A stretch of DNA of 64,000 bases from Xylona heveae TC161. Its lineage: Eukaryota > Ascomycota > Xylonomycetes > Xylonales > Xylonaceae. Positions 23,745 to 36,000 of the stretch are shown here, piece after piece. Within the stretch, counting starts at the first letter, position 1, and every line of letters begins with the position of its first letter. Where the stretch lies: positions 1,607,511-1,671,510 of the forward strand of contig NW_017264194.1 in NCBI RefSeq assembly GCF_001619985.1, read 5' to 3'. A program made the translations under genes and the position numbers. The notes below the pieces were generated by a model. The model did no database searches, was not told where the DNA came from, and saw nothing but the letters and a program-made list of their open reading frames with translations.

Positions 23745-25941
23745 ATGACGACCCTCACGTCCACCTCGTTCACTCCTCCCTCTCCGGCTCCCATTTCTTC
23801 TTCTCTCCCTCTGCGACATCGTCCTTCACAGGAGCGGCCGGTGTACCGATCTGCGCTGCGCTTCTCAGAACTCCTGCACAATCGATCCTCGTCGACGGCA
23901 ACAGCTACTTCACCGTTTTCAACTGACCATTCCTCTGCCCCCGCCAGCTCTCTGCCGGATTCTTCGCACCCACGCTCGCTCGCCGACGTTGGCCTGGAGA
24001 AGATTACAAACGCCCTTTCTTCCTTGACCTCTCGTCCGCCGTTGCGGACATCTTCGTCGCTAGCCAGCTTCACGAGCGACACAATTGCTGAGACTGCGGA
24101 GCGCAACACGTCCGCACCCGAACCCACAAACGATAAAACCAAACGACCAGCAAGGGTATCTTACCGCAGTTCGATTATCCTCCCAAAACGTGACGGGACT
24201 GCGGAGCGAGCAACATCTCTGACGAATCCTGGCATGCCGCATCCAATCATGCCTGACGCTGAAGAGAATGCAGCAGCGGCCAATGGCCGCTCCGCCAATA
24301 ACATGCACCAGTCCTCCTCCCGCCTGCTCCGTATGACGAGCGATGGACGCCCATTTATCAAGGACTTTTATGACCTCTTTGCGACCTTAATGGTCAGTTT
24401 GCCTTTGACACCGCACCGTGTGCGCTTTGCCAAGGTTGAGCACACTTTTTCCTCTGAAGAGGCCATTGCGAACCTGGGTTCGCTCAAATTCTCTCAATCC
24501 AACCGCATGCCAGACCCCAAGGACCCCTCGCGGATTGTCACGACGACAACAACAACCACCTTCTCCATGGCAAAAGATATGGCGCGGTCTATTTGCCAAA
24601 AGTTTCTTGATGGCAGGCTGATTGAGACTACGGATGGCAAGTCCAACACGACGTTTCCCCTCAAGGGCAGCGTGTGGCAGCTCTCGCCAAAGGGTATTTG
24701 CGTCGTGCAAGTCTTTTGCCAGCGGAACGGCATCACTCAGCGTCATGTGTTGGACTTGCTAGAGAGCGCGCGTAACACCATGCAGCTCCTATTCTTGGAG
24801 CGTGATCCTCGCACAGACGCATTGTCGCATGATCGTGGCACTCTCGAGGTCATCTTCCGCCGTTTTGCGGGATATGAAGCCCCCAACCTCCGCTCGAGCC
24901 AGTCCATTTCCGACTCGGACTCGCTCGAGGACTACACCACCGGACTCACGGGCGTCAAGATGACCAAGGAGCGCAAAGCTGGCGACAAGGTTGTGGAGAA
25001 TTCATTTACGGGTAAAGGGGCCATGACTTGGCTCATGGATTGCTGCAGCTGTTTTGACCGCCGCGAGGCATATGACTTGTCCGACTCCTTTGTCCGCCTT
25101 GGATTAGTCTGGCCTTCGGCCGAGGACTCGTTTTATCGAAAGGAGCACCCAATGGCCACCCACTTCCAGCCCACCAAGTATGCCATTTACACTTTAACCG
25201 GCAAGGGTCAACGAGTTGCTGGCTGGATTGCCCACGATACTAATGTGCCCATGCCCGATGGCATCACGGCCAAGGGTGATAAAGCTGGTCGCGACTCGAA
25301 CACTAGTCGGATGACGGTGATTCTCAATGACCCAGCTCTTCGTCTATTGTTCCGCGAGTACCTCCGAGACACGCACTGTGAAGAGAACCTGACATTTTAC
25401 CAAGAAATGGTGTCATTTCTTCGAGAGCGCAAACGCGTGGCCGACGATGCGGAGACGACGCGTGAAATGCTAGCCGCAGCCTATGGTAAGCCTACATTGT
25501 CTAGTCAAATGATAATCAAGTAATTCTAATTAACAATTTTTTTTTTCCTCGCTAGGCCTCTACAATGCATTCCTCGCTCCGGGTTCGCCATGCGAATTGA
25601 ACATTGATCACAGCTTGCGAAGCTCCCTTGCCAGTCGCATGACTCGGTCAGTCCAGGGCGATGAAGCCATTGCTCAATGCTTGGAAGAAATTTCATCGCT
25701 CTTTGACCAGGCGCAGCGCTCAGTCTTCAAGCTCATGGCCAGTGTGAGTCTACACCTTTGATTGATGCAAGTACCAGTTCAATGCTAATCTTATTTTTTA
25801 TAGGACTCTGTGCCAAAATTCCTCCGAGACCAGAAATATGCCCCTATCCTGCGCGAGCATGACTTTGAGAATGCAGTTGCTTCCGCACTCCATCAGATTA
25901 TGCCGTCTGCCGACCGGCCGCCTAGCAAGCTTTCCAAGTGA
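23745..25941 (+). CDS. flbA: FlbA-type regulator of G-protein signalling (DEP-DEP-RGS)
   Basis: Three exons, 23745-25485, 25556-25743 and 25804-25941; introns of 70 and 60 bp (GTAAGC...TAG, GTGAGT...TAG); 688 residues, against 719 in Aspergillus nidulans as I recall. After a Ser/Thr/Pro-rich N-terminus come two DEP-like regions (roughly residues 200-340 and 375-505), needed for membrane or receptor targeting in the Sst2/FlbA family. An RGS domain follows from about residue 521 (MTVILNDPALRLLFREYL, EENLTFYQEM) to the end (SVFKLMASDSVPKFL). Known family role: GTPase activation of the G-alpha FadA, turning off vegetative growth signalling so that conidiation and secondary metabolism can start. 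The start is an ATG in an MTTLTSTSF context. Convergent with ALG10. A poly-Thr run (VTTTTTTTF) sits inside the first DEP region. Confidence 0.93.
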
Positions 25942-27483
25942 AGAAGGCCTTGCAGTTGAAGCAGCCTTTTGTGGTGCCATTTGCGGTTCAGCAATTGTCT
26001 GATCAAAGCAAGTCAATCGACCGCGCTTCGGCCTCTATGGCTTCACAGCATGGTAACTGGAGTCGCACGCGCAACATCCCGACTTTCCCACGCTATCAAC
26101 ACGCTCATTGACCTCACTCGTTTCCTTCTTGTCATATCCATCATCGTCATACCACCATCATTTCTCTTCGTTGCATAAGAAGCACAAAAAAGCCCCTTTT
26201 TTTCCGCATACTACATCCCCATGTAATTGATCTGATCCATCCCGCTTCCCCCCCCTTTTTTTTTGATCCGAAACATGTTACGAACACGGATGTTCACGTG
26301 TTATGCCTCTCATTTTTTTTCCTTTCTTGTATTGCATCATTCTCTATATACCTTTTTCATCATCCGGAGAGAGAGAAAAGGGAGTACAGCATTTTGGGAA
26401 AAAGGAGGGGGCACCCCACGGTACTTGGAGGGTGGTTGACGGTCTGGTGAATGTTTTTTGCCTTTTTTTTTTTTTTTTTTTTTCTTTTTTTTTTTTCTAG
26501 GTTTTTGGCTCTTACTTTTTTCTGATCCTTTGATCACTTTGGTCACTCTTCATCACTGTCCCTCGGCTTCAAGGGCTTGCATTGCATTTACATTAGGAGT
26601 TGTGTGGAGGTTCTTGCATACCAGGTTTTGGTTCAGTTTTACTTTTCTTTTGCCTCTTTCTCATTTGAGCATTTACCCTTCCCCTTTGGGACCTTTTGGC
26701 ATCCGCATTGAACCTGTTTACCTTTTGCATATATTTAACCGTGTATATCTTTTGTAATCACCTCTTCTTTTTTTTTTTTCTTTTTGTCTCTTTTGTCTTT
26801 TTCTATCGCCTTTAATTCCCCCAATTTCTCATACATTTGCATATTATATTTTTTCTGTAAATAGATAATAGATATATATATAGGATGTAAAACTGTATCT
26901 TTTTAATCCTCATTTTTCATTTCAGATATTGCTCCCTTTTTTCTCATAACCTAGTTGTGTAGAACAATGCTCGTGTACCACAGGATGTATGTATCAATGT
27001 GAATTTTCATCGTTGGATGTTATATGTAGAAGGTACTCTGCATGTGATATGTGCGTGTCGATGAAATTTTTGGTTTCTATGTACATGTTTATTAACATGA
27101 GATGAATAAATGAGCAAGAGGTATTAACAAGAGAGAGAGCCAGGTTTGGCGACTAAATCAAAAGATGGTAGATCATATGAAATGGAGGGAGTAGTGGAGT
27201 AGCGGGTCTAGTTAGTTTGCTGGGTATATGAATGTACAGATATCCAAGGTAGGTATAAAGTCGAGCCGTCCAACCCAATCTAACCCAATCCAACCCAGGG
27301 CAAGACAACACGAGGAAACCCAAGGGGGACAGGCGGACAAGGTAGACTGGGTAGACGGGCAGACAGCAGATAGTAGAAAGTAGAAAGTAGACAGCAGACG
27401 ACCAGACAACCAAATAGTAGACAGCAGACAACCAGACAATAGAAAGTAGGTGGTAGGTAGTAGGTAGTAGGTAGCAGAAAGAA
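25942..27483. other. Convergent intergenic region, flbA 3' end and ALG10 3' end
   Basis: Extremely T-rich on the plus strand between about 26200 and 26900, including a T21 run at 26463-26483, as in long fungal 3' UTRs. No coding sequence is convincing. The right end (27270-27480) is a degenerate short tandem repeat. Confidence 0.6.
27360..27478. repeat. Degenerate minisatellite of AGTAGAAAGTAGACAGCAGA-like units
   Basis: Overlapping tandem units built from TAGAAAG, TAGACAGCAGAC, AACCAGACAA and GTAGGTAG. It ends just outside the ALG10 stop codon at 27484. A CCAACCCAATCTAA-type repeat precedes it (27268-27300). Confidence 0.7.
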
Positions 27484-29803
27484 TCACCACATGAAACGCT
27501 GGACGTTGCCCGGTTCCTGGGGCCAGGCGAAGCCATTGTTCAAAAAGACGTAGCCCGTGACGGCATTGATGGCGAGGAACCAGAGCGTTTCGGCAACGAG
27601 GCACGCGACGAGCGGGACGCGGGACGACGACGACGACGGCGACGACGACGATGGATCATCAGGACGACGATGACCAGCAGCAGTACTATCCGCAGTCTTG
27701 GTGGTATTCTGGTGGGATGCAGCAGAGAAGCGGACGGATTTCTTGGAAGATGATTTGGACGTGGACTTGGAAGAGGACTTGGAAGAGGACTTGGAAGAGG
27801 ACTTGGAAGAGGACTTGGAAGAGGACTTCGAAGCGGAAGTAGGAGTGGAGGAAGTAGACGGGGAAGAAACCTGCTTCGATGCCGAAACTGTTCCGTTGGG
27901 ACTTTGGGGCACAAGAGTGTCAGACTCGAGGGGGACGAGAAGAGACCGCGACTCAATAGGTAAATGCAATCGCCATATAATCCACGGCAGGATAAAGTAT
28001 CGCGGCTCGACGAGGGGCGCAGAGACGAGAGACAAAGTCGTTGCGGCAAGGAAGACGAGGGTGAAACTCGCGCCGTTGCCCGTGTCGGTTTTGCTCTCGA
28101 CCTTGGTCTTTTTGCCTTGTTGCTTGGAGAAGACGAGTGTTCGGCCCGAGGAGGAAGAAGTGGATGAAGCGGAGGTAGTGGACCCGCCGAGAGAGCTGAG
28201 CACGGCCCAGCCGCAGAGCAAGTAGATTGGTGCAACGAGGTACTTGGTCAGCGGGTGAGCGCGGAGAAGTTTGAAGACGTAGAACATGTAGTGTCGATTA
28301 TCGGCCAGCGTGAACGGATGGATGATCGTGTTGAAGTGGATAACGGATAGCATGGCGCCGGTAAACCCGAGGGTCACAAGGATACCGGGATGGCGCGTTT
28401 GGCCGTAGAGGCGAGTGACGAAGCCGGGCCGGAGCTTGCGAGGGAGGATGAGCCCGACAAAGTAGGGCCAGAGAAGAGGCAGGGAGAAGAAGGTAAAATA
28501 TGGCCATATGTACAGCATCTGTGGCAGATGGATAGTCGCAATGTGGTTTGATTTGTCGCCTGTATTGTTGAGAACGTTATTGTTAATGATGACGACAGGA
28601 ATAGGAGCATTGAAGAAATAGAAGGGTGGAACATGACTTACCCAGGACGACGCCGCCGTTCCAAATGACAAAGCTTGCAAAAGTCACTAGAGTGATAAAG
28701 TATGGGACCAGCGCTGGAATGATCATTTCCAGATTCGCGACAGTGGAGATGATAAGAGAGATTCCAGTCTTGATGTAATCTGCCACGAGAGAAACCGAGT
28801 GAGCTGAAGGACCCGGAAATAAACAAGAAAAATGGTCGTGCGGGGAGAGGTCTGTTTATGCGCACCTTCAAAAGTAGCAACGTCAACGGGAGGGTCATAG
28901 ACACCCATTTTTCGCCAACTGGTGCTGATTACTCGACGATACGTCGGAGGCTGTTCGTGGAAATACCATGCCGGACGAAGTCTTTTCAGACTGCGCACTA
29001 TCTCCAGACCGCCCAAGAACACTACTACCCAGAAAACATTCGTCTGCCTAAAAAGCAGCGAGAAGATGCAGTGGAGAATGAGATTTTTGCCTGAGGACGC
29101 GGATCTCCAGCAAGCCTTGACTATTCTCGCGAGACTCAACTGCTGAGACTCGGATGCTGCAATAACAGTCACGGGCTTCTCGAGAAAGAGCCGGTAGGCA
29201 CGCAAGACGAAATATACCGACAGGACATCGGTATAAAACAAAGCCGCAAAGAAAAAGAGGACAGGGAAAAGACAGATATTCAGCACGGACAGCAACCGTT
29301 CGCCTTCATTCGAACGCGAAGCGGCACCGCCACTGCTCTTTTGGTAACGGCCGCCCTTGAGATGCCACACCAGAGCATTGACTTCATCGCGGACAAAGCA
29401 ATACAGGACAGCCCCGTTCAGCCATCTTAGTGACTGGGTCGAGCATCCTCTCCAGTACTTGAGCAAGGATGACACGAGGTACAGCCCTGGCGGTGTCGTG
29501 ATTTTGGGGTCCCATACACGCCAGTTACCAGCGCAGTATTCCTGCGCTTGGCGTACATGAAAGACTTCATCCTATTGTATCACGTCAAAATTGTTTCCTT
29601 TACATTGAACAAAATGAAGGAAACTCATTGTTCGAACTTACGAGGTAGGGTTCTTGCACAACATCTTGGACCGCCTTGTTCCACGTGTTTACAAGAACAA
29701 CCAGAGCGAGGAAAATAAACGCAGATGCATTGGACGAGAAAAGTGACGGCGGTCTCGAGCCAGAACCGCGACTCGCGCCAAGAAAGGACACCAAGCCAGC
29801 CAT
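27484..29803 (-). CDS. ALG10: Alpha-1,2-glucosyltransferase ALG10 (DIE2), ER N-glycan assembly
   Basis: Four exons, complement(27484-28559, 28642-28779, 28866-29571, 29642-29803); introns of 82, 86 and 70 bp; 693 residues. Recognised by DEVFHVRQAQEYC, WDPKITTPPGLY, FRQTNVFWVVVF and DNRHYMFYVFK, the hallmark segments of the DIE2/ALG10 family, and by many hydrophobic membrane spans. The enzyme adds the third and last glucose to the lipid-linked oligosaccharide in the ER lumen, using dolichyl-phosphate glucose, so that oligosaccharyltransferase accepts it. It is longer than yeast Alg10 (525) because of a hydrophilic loop late in the protein carrying SSSK tandem repeats and Ser runs. The start is the ATG before a hydrophobic segment. 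Divergent with PSF2 across 385 bp. Confidence 0.95.
27764..27823 (-). repeat. 12-bp coding tandem repeat encoding SSSK units in ALG10
   Basis: Five perfect copies of GACTTGGAAGAG (plus strand), with a diverged sixth, lie in frame in ALG10 exon 4 and encode tandem Ser-Ser-Ser-Lys. Copy number changes keep the frame, so length polymorphism is expected. Confidence 0.95.
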
Positions 29804-30188
29804 TTGTCCCGCTTTATATCAATTGATATAATTTATTTTGAGCATGCCAGTTCCTGCAGAGGGTATCATCGAAACGGAATTTGCGAAACCACGTTAAAGT
29901 AAACTTGAGGTCAACCCGGATGGGACTAACTTGGCCCTTGAGGGACAAAAGCGGAAAGACGGAATATTCCCGAGATCTAATTGTCCAGTAACCCGCAGCA
30001 ACCATACGCGCTGGTTTGCTTAAATGGATTTACCCGGCAACCCTAACAGTTCGCGATTGCTCCGCAAACTCCGCGTTACGGAAGTTTACCAAGAAAGCCC
30101 AAAGTGTTCGCTGAATGAAATCACTCAGTTTGTTTTTTTGGGGCGCCCTGGTTCGCTCCCAAAAATATAGAGATATAGAGAAATTATA
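29804..30188. promoter_or_regulatory. Shared divergent promoter region of ALG10 and PSF2
   Basis: 385 bp separate the two start codons on opposite strands, so both promoters must lie here or overlap the genes. No specific factor site is claimed. Functional sharing is inferred from geometry only. Confidence 0.6.
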
Positions 30189-31146
30189 ATGGCATTGCCG
30201 CTTCCCCCAGGTCTGACTCCTCCAGAGGTAGCGTTCCTCTGCGAAATGGAGCTGGTCACGGTGGTGCCCCGCCAGAGGCTTGAAGGACTCGAATTGCTTG
30301 GCGTGAGTACAGTGCTCCCCAATATTTTGCCTGCCATCCCAGCACAGCTCTTCAGTTTTGTTCAATGGACCGTCACATACCCTACTCAGAAATTTGCAAA
30401 TCCAATTATTGACGCGAGATTGCAAACAACACAGGGCACAACACCCGAGCTACGCCCACCGTATCGCGCCGTGCTGCCGCTCTGGCTTGCACTGTTACTG
30501 AAGCGCCAACGCCGCGCCAATATTCTTCCGCCGCCATGGCTACACCCTTCGTCGCTGGACACAATTCTTCGTCTCGAGACAGAAGTGCACAAGGAGACTT
30601 TCTCGCCACCGCCGCTCTTTCCGCCAAGTAACAACAACCTACACGAAACGAGGAGCGCGCCCTTCTTGCCCTCGTGCACTGCGGACGCGGCAGCAGATGC
30701 GCTGCCCTACCACTGGCTAGAAGTAGGAGAGATCCTGCTGGACGCGGCGCCGGATGACTTGGTCGAGCCGGACACTGTGCGGCGGCTGATGCGGGATCTG
30801 CGAGAAGTGCGCATGGCCAAGATGCGCGCTGGCGTGGCGGTGCTGGATGGAGGCGCCGTGGTGGGCTTGAAAGGCGTGGGGGGCATGGAGGTGAGTGAAG
30901 GACGCGCATTCATTTCTGGAGTCATTGACAATTTGAGGTAAGTTGCAATTGAAACTGGTGTTTGGATTGACACACCCACCCGGTATCCATGGCAAGGAGT
31001 AAGGAGTAGGATTATATTTATCTGATATACTTGCGTAAAACAGGAAAATCGGCGCCTCAAGAGAACAGAGCCGTCGCGAAAGAGAGGCTGAAGAAAGAGA
31101 AAACGGCTACGATGATGCCGATGAAGATGAGGATATGGGTCTCTGA
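30189..31146 (+). CDS. PSF2: DNA replication complex GINS subunit Psf2
   Basis: Three exons, 30189-30302, 30435-30937 and 31044-31146; 239 residues. Introns are GTGAGT...CAG (132 bp) and GTAAGT...CAG (106 bp). The N-terminus ([19 protein letters not shown]) and, across the first splice, [19 protein letters not shown] with ANILPPPWL are the defining Psf2 segments. The middle has LDAAPDDL and [15 protein letters not shown]. The tail ends in an acidic stretch. Psf2 with Psf1, Psf3 and Sld5 forms GINS, which joins Cdc45 and MCM as the replicative helicase. Intron 1 is 3n long and free of stops, so an unspliced transcript would stay in frame with 44 extra residues; the splice is chosen because removal restores the family's continuous N-terminal block. 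Convergent with the U-box ligase gene. Confidence 0.94.
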
Positions 31147-31735
31147 TGAAATGGCAAAAGGTCCATGGTTTTTGTTTATACCACTTCTTTTGAAAGATAC
31201 CCCCCGTCAACGAGTGCGGACACTCTTACTTCCGCACCTCAGTTTGAATACGATGCAGAGCGTTTTGGAGCACTCTCCAGATACTCTAACGCATATTGGC
31301 CGCTCATATTTTGCATGGAAGGGGTCACGCCGTGGCGCTCAAGCTCACCCCTGTCGTGTCGGGCGTTGGTAGCTTGAAGACGGCCCATACTTCTTGCACA
31401 GCCTTTTCTTTTTGGCAGGCCAAGACCACAATGCGACTAAAAAGGCCGGGGGAAAAGAGACTTCACAAACTGAATGCCAGGTCGGGAACAAGATATGGTT
31501 TCATCTGCTCATTATATGCGGAAAAAATCTATCATGCTGGGATATAGAACCGAACCTCGCTATGCATAAAGCATCATGCGCATGCTTGCAAAGGGGCTTA
31601 GCCCTTTTAGATCGGTCGCGCAAACTCTCAATATAACACAAATTACCCACAAAGGGAAACAAAGTAGCCAACGCCTTTCAAATGCCATGCTCGTATGCGC
31701 TTTGCAGTGCTCTTCCGCGCTTGAAGACACCGGTG
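31147..31735. other. Convergent spacer between PSF2 and the U-box ligase gene
   Basis: 589 bp with no recognisable gene. Presumably the two 3' UTRs meet or overlap here. Confidence 0.6.
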
Positions 31736-32824
31736 CTACCAATCTACCGCCCACCCGTTCTTTTCCAAGAACTCGGCGCAAGCTTCTCTGAGCGCCAAAT
31801 TTGGTCGAAGATCATCAATCACTAGTGGCTCCCTTGTCAGCGGATCAGTTGGTGAGCGCTTGAGATGCTCAAGTATGGCTGAACGTTCATATGAATGACC
31901 CGTCTTTGTCACGACGGGATCGTGCATGACGGCGAATGTGATATCGTCGATAAGGTAGTCGGGGACCTCCTGCCATGTGGAATTAGCACTGATCTACGTT
32001 TAATCCGACATGCGGAATGCGGTCAGGAAGCGCAAGCAATCAACAAAATACAACATACCCTATGTGTAGATTGATCCGGATCTGCAGCTGCGAATGCGCT
32101 CCTCAAGGTCTCAATCTTGTTCCTCCAACTTTCTTCGGCATATTGCCTCTCCTCCTCAGCTTGCGCCGGACCAATCTCGCCCGTAGCGACCTGCTCTTCC
32201 AATCCTCGAATTTCTTCCTCCTTTTTCGTATTCAAACCCTCTTCGAGCTCGGTCAGAAGCTCATTACTTCTGGCAATTCGCTCCCGCTCCGACCGCTCCC
32301 ACTTCTCCTTCTTCGCACGCAGCACTAAAGAGGAAATATTGCCCGCACTGGAGCTATTCGACTTTATGGCGGCGTCATAGGCTGTGAGCGCCGAGTTAAG
32401 CGCTTCATTCGGATGCTTCAAAGCTAGTTGCGCTTGCGCGAGGTAATAGTAAGCTTTCATATTCTGCGGCAAAAGCTCAATCGATTTCAAGCTGTCATTG
32501 AGCACTCCTTCCCAGTATTGAAGCTTGATGCGACTAAAGGCGCGATTCGTGAAGAGGAACGGATTCGAAGCATCTTTTTGAATTCTAGAGCAGCAGAAAG
32601 GATAATTAGGATTTGAGTCCAAATGAAACAAGGGCGCCATGCACGTACGCTTTGGTATACAGCTCTTCAGCGCCTTTGTAGTCACCCTCTTGGAAACGCC
32701 TGGAAACTGATAGTCAATATCAAATATTATACTGTTTGGAATAGAATTGCTGTTTTGACGACGAGTAGATTTATGTCACTTACTTGTTTCCCTCTTCTTT
32801 TAACTGCACTGCCCGACTTGCCAT
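31736..32824 (-). CDS. TPR and U-box E3 ubiquitin ligase, CHIP/STUB1-like
   Basis: Four exons, complement(31736-31969, 32059-32584, 32649-32699, 32784-32824); 283 residues, close to human CHIP (303). The first two exons are only 41 and 51 nt; joined they read MASRAVQLKEEGNKRFQEGDY followed by a TPR1 helix, and the frame is exact across all three introns. Three TPR units fill roughly residues 4-115 (NPFLFTNRAFSRIKLQYW, KAYYYLAQAQLALKHP), then a charged coiled-coil-like helix rich in KEEEIRGLEEQ. The C-terminal U-box begins at about residue 209 (VPDYLIDDIT, MHDPVVTKTGHSYER, DPLTREPL). Known role of the family: binds Hsp70/Hsp90 tails through the TPRs and ubiquitinates misfolded clients. Saccharomyces lacks CHIP, whereas filamentous fungi keep it. 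Confidence 0.92.
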
Positions 32825-34001
32825 GATCTGCGTTTAGTGTTGACGACCCAGAGAGTTGGGACAGGGAGATGTAATAATGGACAGCCAGTTGAGGGCTATA
32901 TTACCAATCACCCATGGCAGCCATGATGCGCCAAACAATCATGCGAGCGAGGGGCGCCTAGCCGGGGGGGGAGTGGCGGTTCCTTTGGCCCGCCGCAGAA
33001 GCTACTAGAGCATCTTTATACGGTAGACGGTGGATGTCAGTCATGTCAAATCATTGGAGCGGAACCGGGCTTCATCGCCTAAAGTATTGTTTGGAAACCC
33101 CCCCAACGATTCAGCCAATCATTTGACTCAGGATCCTGTAGGGTCACTTGTTGCGGGGAATCTCCCCAAGAATATGCACTTGACAGGATCACTTTGGGAG
33201 ATCAAACGATGGTAATTTACTGGATTTTATCCATGTGAACGAGATGCAATTTTAGAACTCAAAACCATGACGCTCTCAAGGAGCTAACGCTTGATTGGGC
33301 AATTTCCTGCCCGGGGACTGTCAGAACGCCACTTTCCCCTTCAGGCTAAACCCTCTCCACAGTGTCATGTCAGCTTTGGTCACTACGCAAGCTCCGAACC
33401 GTATCTGGCAATATCGGAACATACTTACGTTTTGGGCATGGACACGACGTCGATTTTCGAATCTCGAGATCATAATTCAAGTGAAGCGTGGCCGTTTTCC
33501 GAGATAAAAGTCCCTTCAAGTGCGGAAAAGACCATGGCGCTGGAGTATCTCAATGTTCAACTCCGGATATCCGGTAACTTACAAGTGAACACGATTTCGT
33601 TGTTGCTCAAAGAGAGCTTGACATGATTGAATGATTACTCGGATGTCGACAGCAAAGCCAATGTTCAGAAAAAGAAAAAGGGCGTTGTGTACAAAAAGGT
33701 TAGAGCGGCTTTGCCGCATGATCAAAAGAATGCCATTGTTGCCTTGACTGTGCCTCATCTTCACAGGCAACAATGACGTTCGGTTTATCATCCCGGAGCT
33801 CTCGACCCTCGGAGTGGTTGATTCTCGGCCCCAGCGCAAGATATAAGTTTCAGAGTCGAAACCTCGAAAACCAAATCTCAACTCTGTTGCCTCCAATTTG
33901 CAAACACGAAGCGTCAGAACATTGGAGAGGCTGCAATTCTTCGATTTCGCGGACAAAGACCAGCACGCTACAGCCACCAAACAAGAAGCGAACATCACAC
34001 C
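32825..34001. other. Divergent region between U-box ligase and amidohydrolase genes
   Basis: About 1.2 kb. Open frames around 33290-33630 have no family match and no splice support. Likely two promoters; no gene claimed. Confidence 0.55.
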
Positions 34002-35233
34002 ATGGTATCGCCAGGAAAAGTGGACGTTCACCACCACTTTATTCCGCCTGCCTATGAGGAAGGTGTGTTCCCTATTTCCATTTTGTTTTCTGAAACGTTA
34101 GTAGAATATTGTGCGGACATATTATTTTTCTTTCGTCCTTTGTGATTGATGCGCCCCCATAATTTTCCCAAATCCGAGCGCCATTGACTAATCGACCATC
34201 TTATACAGCACTATTTGTTTCTGGTGGGGACCCCTCAGGTTGGAAAATCCCCAAGTGGTCATTGCGCAACAGCCAAGTGCTCAATTCGCGGCTGGACACC
34301 ACCACGACCATTCTTTCCATTACTGCTCCAGGCGCTGAAATCCTTCCCGATCGCGACGCGAGCCGTCGTCTTGCGCGCGAGCTGAACGAATATGCGGCGT
34401 CAATCCGCGATGCGAAACCTCGGGAATTTGGATTCTTTGCGACTTTGCCGTCTCTGCGCGACCAAGAAGGTGCCATGGCGGAGATACACTATGCGCTAAC
34501 CATTCTCAAAGCGGATGGAATTTGTCTGTACACAAGCTACGGACCTCGCGCACATGAGGAGGACATTTTTCGCCCTCCAATCCTGACCAAACCCGATCCC
34601 GAAGAGTCCAAGCATTATTATCTAGGACATGCGTCTTTTCGGCCGATTTGGGAGCTTTTGTCTAGTTTTCAAGCTGTAGTATTCATTCATCCGACTCATC
34701 CTCGAGACACAACTTTGGTAAATCCTCTGCTTCCGCAGCCCATGATGGATTACCCGCACGAATCGGCTAGATCAGCCGCCGACATGATTCTGACCGGGAC
34801 AAAGCGCGGTCCGGCCTCCGGATGCAAGATAATCTTGTCGCACGCTGGAGGCACCTTGCCCACACTTATCGAGCGAGTGGGCATCATGCTGCCTATCGTC
34901 TTTCCAGACGCGAGGATACCGGTTGCAAGCGCTGCTGGCGCGGTCAACGCAGAGCATGCCGAATACTCTCAAAAAGTGTCCCGCGAACAGGTTGAAGAAG
35001 ATGCAAAGTCTTTTTATTTTGATCTTGCCTTGTCAGGCACGTCAAACATTCTGGATTCCTTCCTCAAATGGGCACCTCACGACCGAATCTTGTTCGGCAG
35101 TGACTACCCATATGCGCCCGCTGAATCCATTGGGCGCATGACTCAAAGTTATGAAAAGTATGGGATGAGTGATGAGCTGAGGAGAAAGATTGATAGAGCA
35201 AATGCGGAGAGGGTGTTCAGGCGATTCGAATAG
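34002..35233 (+). CDS. Metal-dependent amidohydrolase, ACMSD / 6-methylsalicylate decarboxylase type
   Basis: Two exons, 34002-34062 and 34209-35233, with a 146-bp GTGTGT...CAG intron; 361 residues. The short first exon supplies the essential VDVHHHFIPPAY motif (His10-His12 metal site) and joins in phase 1 to ALFVSGGDPSGWKIPKWS. Further metal or active-site segments are FIHPTHPRD (about 178), ILSHAGGTLP (about 229) and DRILFGSDYPY (about 312), all matching the amidohydrolase-2 family that includes aminocarboxymuconate-semialdehyde decarboxylase and fungal 6-MSA decarboxylases. These are non-oxidative decarboxylases of aromatic or muconate acids, using a divalent metal. No signal peptide is seen, so a cytosolic enzyme is expected. 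The substrate is unknown; no polyketide synthase or kynurenine-pathway gene is in the window. Confidence 0.9.
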
Positions 35234-36000
35234 GTTACCGGATAAAGCAAGAATGAATGCCGTGCCCAGTCTTCAATATGTAGTATATATCGAGCCGTAT
35301 ATGCGCTCGTGTTTTATAACCTGTTTGGTGTAGTGGTCCTCGTCCGACGCACATAGTTATTTCAAAGATGCCACCGTCATACGCAGAACGCAAACGATCG
35401 CGATTTCTAACACATTTCAAATAAAATAAAAACTGGTGCAATAACCTAAAAATCGGTGCATTGGTTGGTTGCTATATGGCCAAATAAATGCGTCATAAAA
35501 TTGCGAACGAGATAGAAGATAGAGAAAGAGCAAACCATGGCTACACAATGATCCAGCATTGACCATATTAGAAGAAGAGTTTGCATCGCACGCCGCTAAT
35601 AGAACATAAAGCAAAGGAAATATAAAAAAGGGTCGGATATTTTAAACGCCAGCCAACGACGCTAGATAAGCAAAATACTCCTATTCCGGATATCAAAGGG
35701 GATAAATATCTTTGGTTTCGTCAGAAAGTGTCGTCCCAGCATTTCATCGTCACGTATAGGTAGCAAGCAACTGCAATCCGTTGCTAGAGTAGGCTCACTC
35801 CCGCGAACTTTTGGGCCCTTGAGTTGAGTTGATACTGACAATGTTGCCAGCAAATATCCAGCGATTTAGACAGGGTGGACAGGTATGGCAACAGATGCAA
35901 CGCATCTTATGCTTACCACAAGCAGAGAAGAACGTGATGCGGAGCTAATTTGGCCGCCTCATACTTTCCCTCGCACATGGCAGTGTTGAGATGCATTGCA
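35234..36000. other. Convergent spacer between amidohydrolase and transporter
   Basis: 767 bp, AT-rich, without a recognised gene. Confidence 0.6.

Noticed and set aside
27540-28235. Pro/Ser/Arg-rich frame overlapping ALG10
   Set aside because: Same strand as ALG10 exon 4 in another frame; its repetitiveness derives from the 12-bp repeat.
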